The notes under the pieces are model-generated. The model was not told the origin of the DNA. It saw only the letters and a program-made list of their open reading frames with translations, and did not search any database. From NCBI GenBank assembly GCA_019671135.1, contig JAHRHY010000001.1, forward strand, positions 4,030,001-4,094,000: 64,000 bases of DNA, written 5' to 3'. Source of the DNA: Linnemannia hyalina. Taxonomy: Eukaryota > Mortierellomycota > Mortierellomycetes > Mortierellales > Mortierellaceae. Both the position numbers and the translations under genes were made by a program. This document shows positions 45,399-57,739 of the stretch, in pieces (position 1 is the first letter of the stretch; the number at the start of each line of letters is the position of its first letter).

Positions 45399-48300
45399 TT
45401 ACAGGGCTTTGTACGACATATGAAACCTGATCTGCATATCCTTGCCCACACTGGTTAGGACCTCGGTGCCTCGTTCTCCATATGGAATGACGGTGTGGAA
45501 AGGTACTTGCGCGCTTCCCATGAACACTAACGTGAGAGGAAAAAAAAAACATGTCAATATCAATAAGAAACCCGCGCCAGCGGGGCATGAAACGAAGAAA
45601 AAAAAATTGCGCCTACCATCCGGGGAGAAAGGACACGTCGACATCAGCTTGACGTTTAGGACGTGGCTCATATCTGTAATAGCAAAAATGGTGCTCTCTC
45701 TCCAGAGAATGGAAAACGCTCCAGAGAAGGGATGGTCCGTCGAGGAGGGGCGGGTCGTAAAGAGTTGGTCGCCCAACGAGATGGTGCACACAAAGGATCT
45801 TGACTTGGCTGTTGAAGTAAAATAATGGAAAGCAGACATTTCTCATTAGTTCGTCTTTTATAGCATTGCTTTTCAATGAACAAGGACGGCAACAGCGACA
45901 GGTAGCCAAACAGAAAAAAATGCCTAAGGATCCTTACCAAATTCACGACTAGGGATGACTCCTTCGTTTACACGAATAGTCATGGTTCCGATAGTCTCTG
46001 CCAAAGAAGGTCGAATAGATGTACGCATGCCATAATCCCGTGGAGCCTTGGCAAGACCCTCACTGGCCTTCTGCACAGCGCCAAGCCACGCTTTTCTCTC
46101 CCGAGCAGAACCAGCTTTGACATGGATCATTGCCTGAAGCGGACCGCCCTGCGAAGTCTGATGAGATTGCAGATGAAGTGGAATCTGACTGAACTGGGCG
46201 GCGGCAGATGGTGGGACAGGGCTGGCAACAACGATCGTAAACTTGGTATCATCGTTCCCATCGGGCTTGACCTTGACCCTTTCTAAAGGGATTGGGGCAT
46301 GGTAGAGTGTCCAGCCATGGCTGCTGTTTTGTCCCCCTTCCGAGGCTGCTGCTGAAGGCGACGACGAAAGTGAAGGCGAGCTAGCTGACAGAGACAGCGA
46401 CGTGTATGAGGCCGACTTCGCCAATGCACCTGCTGCTCTTCCAGGGACAAAGAGAAGCAGCAAATCGTTGCAGAGATAACCATACAGCTTTCTTCCTGAC
46501 TTTGCCTTCCTCAGGCTGCCCTCCTGGAGAACTCTTCGTGGTCCCAGGAACTTTGTCTCAGACGTCAACACAAGGCCCTGTAACAAGATGACAAGAGTCG
46601 TTTTAGTACTGCCATATCACACCAACATTACAATATGGGGTTTGTTCGACAGGTAATTGCGCGTACGCATGCGTCCGTATACTGTACCTCGGACAAATCG
46701 CCAGCGGGCAGTTTGCGTTGAATCTCGCTCAATTTTTGCCTGTCTTCGCCACTGCGGATCGATTCGTTGATGCGGTCGAGAAAGCTCTCTGCAGAAACGA
46801 GTGCCTCAGTGAGTAGCAGGTGGTCGATATGATCCTCGTCAGTATACTCCAGGATCTAGTGAATTCAGTAAAAGGCAGTGTAAACAACTTATTGCCATAG
46901 ATGTATCTGAATGTCGGTGCTGAACAGAGGCACTTGTGCTCTACTCTCGCTATTGTACCTTTTTGATCAAGAGAGGATATCTTGTAATACGCTGGAGTGG
47001 CTGGAGCAAGAAGCTGGAGATGTCCATCCCGCGACACGATTGCTTTGATTTGGCGGCCTAGGAACAACAACAATGGTCAAAAACAACAATGGAGGAACGC
47101 ACGCGCGAATCATTGACCAGCTGTCAATTGCAGGCTTTTGTTTTACCGCAGGAGCGGCGCTTTTTAAAACTTACCGTAATGAACTCAAGCAACAGCCGAC
47201 TCTCAGTCATCCTTCGCGCCAACAAGTTTGCAGCTTCGCGGTGATTGGCACAATACTTCATGAAGCATCCGGCGCGCTCCACGATGAGACTGTTGATGAC
47301 ATCCCCAACCGCAAGAACGACACCCTGTTCACTCTCCTGTCGTTGGGTCAGCTCATCAACAATACTCTGCGACAGGTCCAAAAGACTGGGCCACTCCATA
47401 AAGAGTGACTGACTCTCGAATGGACTGACCAGACCTTGGTCAAGTAATGGTCTTTGAAACTCATCTCGAACAAGGTAGAGGTAACCCAAATAGACACGCT
47501 CGGTAGTAATCAGCTCATGGATTGCCTCTTGTCGCTTCCTCTCCTTTTCGCTGAGAGACTGAGACATGCTCATCCCAACAGAGGCGCTCCAAGACGGCGA
47601 GTTGAGCAGCAAAGGGCTCGGAGACCGATCGATCGACATTCCTCTCGAACGTGTCTGGCTCACTTGGCTCTCGGACGTAAAACGAGGATGAGAATACGAT
47701 CTCGAGACAGTCTCAGAGTGGCTTCCCGATCGCTGGCGCACTGCAGGAGTGTGAGTAGTTGGGACAGACAGATAAGATGATAAAGAGCCCTCTGACTGCT
47801 TTCGAAGCAATATGCTGGGCCTTGATGGTGCGCTCGTCGACAATAAAGGCTGATCAGAGCGTGAAGAGGTAGGGCCTTTAGGGGTGGGTCTTGGAGGTGC
47901 TGCGCGGTAGCGAGGAGCAGGGGCAATGGCGATCGAAGGGGCTCTTGACACCGACGGCGCAATCGTGGCTGCGGCTTGAAGAGTATGCTTTTGACGCTCG
48001 ACATTGTTGCTGTCGGTGGCATTATCAATGTCGCTGTCGCTATCATCGGATGTTTCTGTGTCTGTGTCCTCAGAATCTGACTCTGTACCTCCATCGACAC
48101 TCTCATCTGCAGACTCACAGCCTGAAGAATCACTGCCGTCGTGGTCCAGGCCTATCCAGTAAAATATGATACGGCAGAGAAGGCGGCCATGATTGAAGTA
48201 GAGTGAAAGAAAAAAAGGGGGGAAAAAACGATATTCAGTCACAGGTATGCAGTCGCCAATGGATCTTTAATGAGCTTTGAACATGATTGGAACTACTCAA

Positions 48301-51300
48301 GTATGTGCAGGCCCCCCCTGACCGGATGAAAGAACGAACAAGAACCACAAGTGTGAGTCTGTCACCAATTTACAAACGGAAAAGATAACGATGAACTGAC
48401 AGCAATGCAAAGCACTAACCGCTAGTGGACTCTCCTCCAACCTCCTCTAAGTATGTGGATGGGAGCATTCCAGTAATGCCTTGCTCGTTTCTGACCCGCC
48501 ACCACAAGGGGTCTGGCTTTTCCATGATGTCGACTGATTCGCCAATTTCAACAGAAAGTTCTTCAGAACTCTGGCCCGTGTACGCGTATAACACCTTCGC
48601 CTTGCCAGCGGCATGTTCTATCGTTATGTAATTATGCACAAGGTGAGTATGATTGAGAGGATACCTACAAGGAGGCGCAAGTAACCCTTTGGAATGCCAT
48701 GGTATTAAAATCCTGTTCATACCTTCAGGAAGGGGTTGACCTTCAATATACTCCTCAAGGTACGTCGCGGGCAGCATTCCGATGGCGTTTGACGATGCTT
48801 GAGCCCTCCACCACTGAGGATCGGGCTTCTCAAGAACATAGACGATGTCGCCGCGTTCAACAGATAGCTCCCCTTCATTCTGAGCTGTATAGGCAAATAG
48901 AGCTCGTGCCTGGAATTTCTCTACTCAGAATAGAAGAATACATAGCGTTAGAAAATTATGCGCAATAACGACTGGATACACAAAAAATAATCCCGTAGCG
49001 AAAAAAAAGTTACCTTCGACCTGCTGGACGTAGGCTTTGGGGAACCATCCCTTCAAAGCACCGTCCTTCTCCAAGATGCCGTACACCCAGTCTGTGTTCC
49101 CGGATTCTTTGGAAGGATAGGCGCTCAAATACTCATCAGCTACGAAGCTGAGTTGATCGGGTGCTCCGGCACTGTAAGCCCATAGAGACTTGGCTCGGTA
49201 GCCGTTATCAAAGTCGACCTTATCCTCGACTGAATCCTCTACCTTCGAAAGTGATGCAGAACTGGTTGTTGGCTGTGTCAGATCCTGAGAGAGTTCTGGA
49301 AGAGCGTGGTGAACTGCGTTTGCTGTAGCTGCAGAGGGAGCAGAAGGCGGCTCTTGGATTGAAGACATTGAAACAGAAGTTGCGCTTTCCTCGGCAGGAG
49401 CGTGACTGGCTAGACGTCCAAACCAATCGGTGCTCTCGCGACGAACGTCAGGCACCTCCGCTGGGGCGTCGACACGACCAGTGCTGAATCCTGTCGACTT
49501 CTTCAACGTCGGCATCCCACCCGCAAACAAGCCCCCTAGAGCAGGCATACCCAACGGTCTTTGATCGGAGTTGCTGGAGATGTGAGCAGACTCTCCGCCT
49601 GTCACAGCAGTCGATGCCGATGAGTCGTCGCCCAAAACACGACCTAGTAAAGCGTTCAAGATGAGACACTTATGGGTTAGTATCCATATTGAGAAAGATA
49701 TTCCAGCGATCGAGGACAACATCGTTCTCCATAAACATACCCACGCCTTTGACAGTGGTTTTGTCTTTGGTGACAGCCTTCTTCAATCGGACGCCGGTCT
49801 GGATTTGGCTTAGAAGCGCTCCTCGAACACCAGAAGCTGCCGGGGCTGGAGCAACACCGCCTGCTTGGGGGGCCGGTGGGGCTGCAGGGATGCCAATTGG
49901 TGCTGGTGGAGGGACAGGAATACCGCTGCTGGCTCCAGGTGCTGGTGGAGGAGGAGGAATAGGAATAGCTCCTGAGGGCTGAGGGGGAGGAACGGGAATA
50001 GTTCCTGCTGGCTGAGGAGGAGGCACGGGAATAGTTCCTGCTGGCTGGGGAGGAGGCACAGGAATAGTTCCTGCTGGCTGGGGAGGAGGCACAGGGACGC
50101 TCGCTACGGGTGGGGGTGGAGGAGCCAAGGGAATAGCGGAGCTCACTGATGGCACAGATGCTGCAACGGAAGGGAATTGTTTTTGTGCCACCTGGTCCGC
50201 CAAATCCACCTCTTTCTCAACCACGTCCCAGCCATCCGATGTGTCCTTGGAATGAGAGGTAGGCGGAGGGACAGCAGTAGAGGACATCATTCGGAAGAAT
50301 GGATTGTTGGAGTTGGATGGAACAACGGCCGCGGTGGGGACGCTGGTAGGAGGGGTTGCATTGACCGGACTGGTCGTGTCCCAGTCATCATCGGAGGACG
50401 AAATGGTCTTTCGGTGCTTGGCGAATGGGTTAGAGTCGAGAGTGATACGGACTGGTTCCCTCTTGGACGGCTCTTGGCTAGGTGTCTGAGCTTGAGCTTG
50501 GTGCTGTTGCTTGGCGGCCAACGTAGACTGGGCAAACCGCTCCTTGCGCTCCTGCTCTTCGCGCTCCTCCTGCTCCCTCGCCAAGCGGTTTTGTTCCTGC
50601 TCTTCCGCTCGTTTGCGTCGAATGGCCTCTTGCTCGTCCAATCTCGCACGCTCCGCGGCTTCCAGTTCCCTTTGAGCTTCCTGGGCTGCTCGGCGCTCAG
50701 ATTCCAGATGCTCATCATGCTGTGCTGCCTGGAGCTTTTCCTGGTTGGCCTTAAGATCTCTCTCTGCTTGGCGCTCCTGCTCTGCTTGACGCCGTTTGGA
50801 TTCTGCATTGGCGAGAAGCTTCTCGCGCGCCAGCCTTTCAGCCTCTTCAAATTTGGCGCTCGTAAAAGCGTCGACATCTGGGACTGCATGTGCGGGAGAT
50901 GGGGAGCTGGCTTCAACTCGGCTGGAATGGGTTTTGGAGAGAATATCGTTCTGGCGGTCTCGGAGTCGCTTCTCCGCTTGAGCGCGAATGATCGCACGGC
51001 GTTCCTCAGGGGTCTTGCCAACAAGGCTAACGCTGGAGACTGTGGGGGATGATATGATCGAAGGGGAAGACGAGATAGGAGGCTGCGAAGGAACGGAAGA
51101 GCCGGTATTGAACCTCTGGGAAGTGATGGAGCTATATTGACGGCCAGATGCAGACGACGACGACGACGACGACGACTGATAAGAAGAGAACTGGGGTGGC
51201 GTGGAGGTAGCGTGAGGCTTGATATCCTGGATGAACCTGCGAGCAATGTCCGATTCAACACCAGCGCCTTCCTCCCATTTCCTGCGATCGCTATCCGACA

Positions 51301-52866
51301 CTCCTGTTTGTGAACGTGCGTGGTTGTCCAGATCACGCTCGAGTTGGCGCATTGTGTCCTCCAATCGACGAACGGCCGACTCTATCTCGGCTACATTCTG
51401 CTCGTTGACATCTCTCTCTGCTCTGATGCGCGCAGCCTGGTCAGGATCAATACCGGCTTGAGCTGCCGTAGGGATAGGCTTTCCAGTCAAAGCAGCCATG
51501 CGTTGTGCCTTCATCAGGGCAATGCGAGCCTTCATTTTATCGTCAGCGGTAACGGATCCACCTGGCCCTGTCCCGACAATGCCAGCGTCACCAGAGGATG
51601 CACCCTTTGACTTCAATTTAGCCAACTCCAGGCGAGACTCCTCCAGGCTCTTGTCGGCATCACGCACCTTGTTCGACAGGAGTGAGACCGTTCTCAGTAA
51701 ATCAGACACTTCGTGGTCCATGTTTCTACGCTCCTCACGGAGTCGAGACAGATCCTCGGCGCCGCTGCGAATTCGTTGGTGAATCGATTCGTTAGAGGAG
51801 ACGAGAAGTCGCGCCTGCGCGTTCCGGATCTGCTCCTTCAGATCCAACACTTCCCGATCCTCGCCTGGGTTGTTCGGGTCTGCTGCGCGTGCAAGTGTCG
51901 CCTCAAGGATTAATCGCTGCTCGCTAATCTCCTTTTGAAGACGACCGACCGAGGTTTCCTGGGATCCTACATGGCGAGCCGAGGAAGCAGGGCTACCTGT
52001 GATATTTCCTCGGCGCGCTGAAGAGACGTAACCGACATCATCCGGCGATCGGACACTGAGTCTCTTGGACAGGGAGGTGGAAGATGGCTGGCTTGAGGGC
52101 GAGCCATAGGAACCCCAATTGGTTGTCCCGGCTCTCGAAGGAATATCAGTCATCAAAGACTTTTTGACAAAGTCAAGAGTCTCGGATATATCTCGTGCCG
52201 AGGGTGGGATGAGATCGTCGGGCAAGACAGGGGGAACGTCGCCTCCGTTCAGCTTGCGGTAGACGAGATGCATGGCGACAGCAAATTCGTCCTTGTTGAG
52301 CTTCCCATGATTGTTCGGATCGGCAAGAGCCCTTTGGTTTTTAAATATAGAATTCGACGTAGTGTGAGCACTCTGCGATGTATGTAGTTTCGCGGTACGA
52401 TGTAGCTGCAATGGAGTCGACACTCATGTTCAATTTGCCTACCAGATATGACCAAGGTCAGTTGGAGGCAACCCGCTCGATCCAAAGATTTCACGAGCTC
52501 GTTCGCCTAGCATTGACAATGGAGAATGGAGATGCAATGCGATACCAGGTAAATAACAAGGACAAAGGGAGAACGCGACCTTCAATTGTTCTTTAGTTCG
52601 TAAGTCGGGGCCAAGCGACGAGAGGTTGACGACTCTTACCACTAATGTATCCGGAATGGTCAAGGTCCCATGCGGAAAAGATTTGGTCGTACTGGGCCTT
52701 TTCTTCACGCGAGACAGCCCAGCCAGGCCTGGCAGGCTGGTATTGCTGATGCTGCTGCTGGTACTGATATTGCTGTTGTTGCTGCATCAAGGGCTGACCA
52801 AAGCCGGCATTGTACTGGAAGTTGGCTCCAACAGCCGACTGGTAGTACTCCTGTTGCTGCTGTTGT

Positions 52867-52907
<41 letters not shown>

Positions 52908-52967
52908 AAACTGGTACTGCTGCTGCTGCTGGTATTGCTGGTTGGTGATGTTATTGTTGTTGTACAT
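45399..52967 (-). CDS. Intersectin/Pan1-like endocytic scaffold with RhoGEF
   Basis: Multidomain endocytosis and actin scaffold with a Rho/Cdc42 exchange module. Exons 52967-52640, 52506-52443, 52331-49741, 49643-49014, 48920-48723, 48617-48420, 48151-47175, 47057-46959, 46855-46688, 46577-45938, 45808-45617, 45526-45399; every junction is GT-AG and in phase, giving 2070 residues. Domain order: poly-Gln N-terminus; one EH domain (about 75-170, with [10 protein letters not shown] and [16 protein letters not shown]); coiled coils (about 250-430 and 570-720); proline-rich repeats (about 870-950); a WH2 motif ([15 protein letters not shown], about 975); three SH3 domains (about 1142-1203, 1207-1262, 1273-1330); a Ser/Asp-rich linker; a DH domain ([11 protein letters not shown] ... 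[22 protein letters not shown], about 1555-1750); a PH domain; and a C2 domain to the end. Pan1 (EH-CC-Pro-WH2) and long intersectin (SH3-DH-PH-C2) features are thus in one chain. Confidence 0.9.
49977..50099. repeat. 33-bp coding minisatellite in proline-rich region
   Basis: About 3.5 tandem copies of a unit encoding [11 protein letters not shown] within exon 3 of the intersectin-like gene. Copies differ by few bases, suggesting recent expansion. Confidence 0.9.
52851..52908. repeat. CTG/TTG (poly-Gln) repeat, intersectin exon 1
   Basis: Mixed CAG/CAA codons on the minus strand, encoding about 18 consecutive glutamines near residue 30 of the intersectin-like protein. Confidence 0.95.
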
Positions 52968-53308
52968 GGTCGCAGAACTGAACCCGCGTTGCACGCTTGT
53001 GGGCAGGTGTCGGTTATTGGATGGAGGAGGGTTGGCGGAAAGAAAAGGGCGTGGAGGAAGTAGAGTGTTGAAGTGTGTGCGGAGGAAGGTGTGAGGGAGG
53101 GAAGATGAGAAAGATGAAGGTGTTCTGTAGGCGTTCTGTGGTTCTGTGGGGCAAGTATCACGTGCCTAGTGACGTCTATTGCAATCAAAAAGAAGGATGT
53201 GGAGCTCTTTGTTCCTTCATCAAACAAGAGAGTTGAAGAGACATCGACACGCCATTGCCAACAACCATCGACGCGACCACATTCTTACACTGATAGTCGG
53301 GGTCCACG
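52968..53308. promoter_or_regulatory. Bidirectional promoter region intersectin-like / MED15
   Basis: 341 bp between divergent ATGs, each followed by a poly-Gln coding tract. A ggcgttctgtggttctgtggggc stretch near 53130 contains short direct repeats; no clear TATA box. Confidence 0.5.
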
Positions 53309-56300
53309 ATGCAGAACCAACAACAGCAACAACAACAACAGCGCCAGCAATTGCTGCAGCAGCTCCAACAACAGCAACAGCAACAACAGCAAATGCAGCA
53401 ACAACAACAACACCTTCAACTTCAACAGCAACAGCAACTTCAACTGCAGCAGCAACAACAACAACAGGATCAGCAACAGGCCCAGCAACAGGCCCAGCTC
53501 AATCTGGGTTGGCGGGCAACACTCTCAAATGAGGACCGCCTTAACCTCATCAAGAGACTGTAAGTGTGAACATTGCAGTTTCTAGTTTGTTTGTGTGTTG
53601 TTCCTGATTCAAGAGACTGACCGAACTGTCTTTCTTGGTTGATGTAACTTTAGTTCTGACTCTCTCAAGGCCCTCTCGCCGACTATTGCGGACGCAAAGA
53701 TTGTCGAGCTGGCCAAGACGTTTGAGAATGTCACCTACCAACGCTCGCCCAACAAGGTAAGCAGCTTTGCTTATCCAAGGTCTGGACCTCACATCCGTAA
53801 AGCACAATACAGCAATCGACTAATACAATCTAATTGATACCGTTTGTAGAGTGAATACCTCAAAGCCTACACCAGGAAGCTTCAACAGATTCGGTTCCAG
53901 ATTACAGAGCAGCAACAAGCCGCCGGTGGTTCACCCATTGTCGGCTCACCCCAATCACAAGTGGCCATGGCATCGACACCAACCCTGATTCAACAATCCA
54001 TCCCCCAAGGCGCCGCCGTCACTCCTCAACAGCAAGCACAGGCCATCCATATGATGCAGCAACGAATGTTCCAACAGCAGCAGCAGCAACAGCAGCAACA
54101 ACAAGTGCCACAATCACAACAGCAGCAACAAATACCTCAACCACAGCAGCTCCAACAGCAACAAGTACCTCAACAACCCCAGCAACAGCAGCAGCAGCAA
54201 GTTCCGCAACAGCAGTCTCCATTCCAACAACAGCAACAACCTCTCCAGACTAATCATCAACAGCAAATGTTCAAGCAACAAGGCGTACCTTACCAACAAC
54301 AACAACCGCCACAACAACAGTTACCAACGCAACCACAGCAACAGCAACAACCCCCACCAACGCAACCACAGCAACAGCTCCCAACACAACCACAGCAGCA
54401 ACAACTTCAACAACTCCTACATAATCAGCAGGCCAAGTTAATCCAGCAACAACAACTTCAGCAGCAACAACTGCAGCAGTCGCCGCAGTCCCAAGCTCTC
54501 TCTGCTGCGCCCTCTAACGGAATGGTCCCTCAAGTCAACGCGCAGATGCAGGTCAATCAAACCACGCCACAGCAACGGCCTATTCAAACCACAGTGCCAG
54601 GAAGGAACGACTCACTCTTGATGCTTCACCAACACAACCAAAAAGTACAGCAGGATCGCCAAGCGCAGTCCCAGGCACATATCTCCTTGCTTCAACAACA
54701 ACAACAGCATCAACTTCAGCAGCAGCAGCAGGCACAGCAACAGGCACAGCAGCAGGCACAACAACAGGCACAGCAGCAGGCACAAGCACAACAGCAACAA
54801 GCACAGCAGCAGCAGCAGCAGATGCAACAGCACAATGCTCAGTTATTCCAACAGCAACACCAACAGCAGCAGCAACAACACGTGCAGCAACAACAACAAG
54901 CCTCGCAGCCGAACGTCATACCAGGCGCCCCAACAGCCACAGCATCTAACCAGGACGCCACACATACTATCCCACCACAGGGACTCGTTCATAATGCTCT
55001 TCCTATTCCGGGGCAACCAGGGGCAACCCCTGCACGTATGCCCATCACTAACGCTTCGAGGATACAAGCAGCGGCAGAAGTGCAGAACATGGTCGGGAGA
55101 ATTCAAGCCAGTCGAGGTACGCTTGGTCTGTTTCTGATAATCCAGATAATCCTAGAATGGGATCCATTATCGATCGTATTCAAGTTTTTAACTTTGACTC
55201 TTTTGTGCTTTTCGTTGTAATAGCTCCTCCCAATATCCTTGGTGATCTCTCGCCCGAGCAGAAGCAGTCCGTCAAGGAGCAGATGAATCAGATGATGCCA
55301 ATGTTCATGAAACTGGATCAACTTATGCCATTTTTCTTTGCTCTGACCGGCAACCGAGAAGCGACAGCTCGGCTCATCTTAATGGTAAGTCAGGCCGTCT
55401 CATTCAAGTCGTGTTCATTCGCGTAAGTTTATTATATGTGTTATTTCTACAGTCGTTCTAACCTTGGGTTTGCCCTACCTTGATAGAAATACATGTTCCA
55501 AGACCAGCTGGACTCTCTCAAACATGAGCAGTACACCATTACACCCGAGAATCTCGGCAGGCTCAAGGACAGGTTGCAGTACTATTTTATATGGGTCAAA
55601 ACGGAGATGGCGTCGGCGAACCCCACTAGCCCAGCCGCACAAGCACCCGGCAATGTCGCACACATGGCTCAGCCATCCGCCCTTGGAGCAGCACCGACAC
55701 AACCGGCGAATTCTGGAGCTATGGAAGGAATGAACGCTTCTGTGGCGGCGGATGTGGCTGGAGTGAACGGGATCGGCTCAACAACGACTACAACATATAC
55801 CAGCGCGCCCACCGATGCAGCACCCATCCCTACCAATCATTCAACCCCAACTTTAGCCAATGCCCCAGCTGCCCCTCCATCAGCACAAGGCGTCCCTGGC
55901 ATGGTTGTGAAGGTTGGACTGACACCTGCGGATTTGAAACTACCACCGCCAAAGAAAACCAACAACTCGCCACCCAACTCTTCCTTTCCAGGATCCCCTC
56001 GATCTGAAGCAGGAACACCTTCGACCCCCAACCTCGGCCTTGCACGTCCGGGGGCGCCTGGCAACAATCATGGCTCCACTCCCAAACACGGCAAAGCAGT
56101 GCCCTCCACACCTGCTGCTCCACTTGTTGACCAGCAACCAAGTTCTACACTGACAGCTCAAGAAACCGTTTCACCAACTATCTCCAAAGCTGCTGATGGA
56201 TCTAACATGACCTCCTCGCAGCTTCTGTTGAAGTCTCGTCAGTTGCAGCAACAGCAAGCACTGATACAACAGCAACAACAACAAAAACAACAGCAACAGC

Positions 56301-57178
56301 AACAACAACAGCAACAGCAACAGCAGCAGCAGCAGCAGCAACAACAAGTCCCCCAGATAATTCAGTCGCAGCAGAATCAGCAGCAGTCTCAACAGCTTGT
56401 ACCGCAGCAACCGGGACTGTCGACAACCCCTCAACAGCAGTACTCGCCTCTGACTTTACCCACCAATAGCCCCGCTAGGCAGGTCGCCACTCAAGTGGAA
56501 TCATTATCGAAGGAAGAGCTGATCCGACAATTCCAAGTGTTCAAGACGGCGCTCTCAGGTGCTACTCCGTTACCCCCGAATCAGGCTATTATGCTGAAGG
56601 TGCAACTGCAGCGAATCCAAGCTGAACTGACCAAGCCGCACAGACAGGAACAAATGCCGCGTCTCGGAGATGGGGTTCCGCCATCAAATGGAATCTCAGG
56701 CAACCCGGGAGCTTCTACACTGCCCCCAACCGCCGCCGTCTCTCCTAGCGACCACCAGCTCTCTGGTACATCGGCTCCGACTCAGGCAGCCGCAGCCGAC
56801 TTGGGACCACAAATCAGAGAGCTTCAGATGCAAGAGAACAAAGTTGGTCCTAGTCAACCCAGCGACCCTCTAGAGTTTCTAACGGTTTCATACAAAAGTC
56901 TGGCCCGTGTGGATGACGCAGGTCCGTTACAGGATGGCGCAGGAGACTCTTCGCCGATATTTCGAAATGCCTTTGAAGGCTTTGTTGGGAAGCGGGTAGG
57001 CAATGGTCCAGGCAAGGATATGTTTGGTGGTGGACTTCAAAAAAGAAGAAGGGTGGGCACGACGGATAGTACTCTGCTGAGCGCAATGCTTTTGTGCAGG
57101 AATGGAGAGCCAGACGCGTTCACGGCAAGCTATGGCGACTGGGCGCAGCATATCCCAGCGCTCTCCTCCTCCATGTAA
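53309..57178 (+). CDS. MED15: Mediator tail subunit MED15 (Gal11), poly-Gln rich
   Basis: Mediator tail subunit that binds transcription activators through its KIX domain. Exons 53309-53559, 53654-53756, 53850-55116, 55224-55384, 55487-57178; 1157 residues. After about 60 Gln-rich residues the KIX domain (about 66-135) reads GWRATLSNEDRLNLIKRL, then LAKTFENVTYQRSPNKSEYL and YTRKLQQIRF. A long Gln-rich activation-type region (CAA/CAG, about 150-420) follows. Next are a helical segment (LGDLSPEQKQSVKEQMNQMM ... LMPFFFALTG, exon 4) and KYMFQDQLDSLKHEQYTITP. The C-terminal part is Ser/Pro/Thr-rich with another poly-Gln and ends after a GGGLQKRRR basic patch. The last about 40 residues are uncertain: a possible 48-bp intron (57051-57099) would switch frame and move the end to about 57320. 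Confidence 0.82.
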
Positions 57179-57739
57179 AAACACCGGAACAAGCAATGGG
57201 AGCCGCGTCTCTAGGCATCTCGATGATGGTGAGTAAAAGGTCTTTGGCGGTTTATCAAATTGCACGAAATCTACCTGTGCGATCTCTAATTGCTTTATAT
57301 ACTCTCGTTAAAATAGATGTAAATTGGCGACGTTATCGATCGCGTCTTGAAAGAGTCGACTAGGACAAAGAATCATTCCTTGTATAAAAAACATCGCTCA
57401 CTCCTCCTGCTATCTCTGTTACCTCTGTTCCTCATCCTTTGCCTTTGTCAGCCTTCTTCCTCCCTCACGCTTCGCATCCACGCTGATGATTCCAACAATA
57501 TTCCGCACATGGGAATAGCTTGTACCAGCTTTTGGGATTATGAGCAAGCAAGGCACCACAGCATCAATCTCATCGAAGGCGGCACTCAGGGTTTTGTTCC
57601 TTGATCATCGACTTGTCTTGTCAATTCTTTCCCATCAAAAACAAGACCTGCTCCTGAATTTCCTCTGGTTGTTCAGACTCTTGGTCGTTTCGCCAGAGAG
57701 TGTTGTTGGCAGCGGCTGGACGTTCCGATTCGTGCTCTC
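57179..57739. other. Intergenic, nothing clear
   Basis: 3' flank of MED15, possibly including a last small exon of it (donor-like GATG|GTGAGT at 57229, acceptor-like AAAATAG at 57316). No separate gene is seen. Confidence 0.4.

Noticed and set aside
50177..51336. Large open frames on both strands inside the intersectin-like exon 3
   Set aside because: Shadows of the real frame in a charged, repetitive coding region.
54019..54833. Leu- and Val/Ala-rich open frames antisense to MED15
   Set aside because: They are antisense translations of CAG/CAA repeats (poly-Leu, poly-Ala/Val) and have no independent support.
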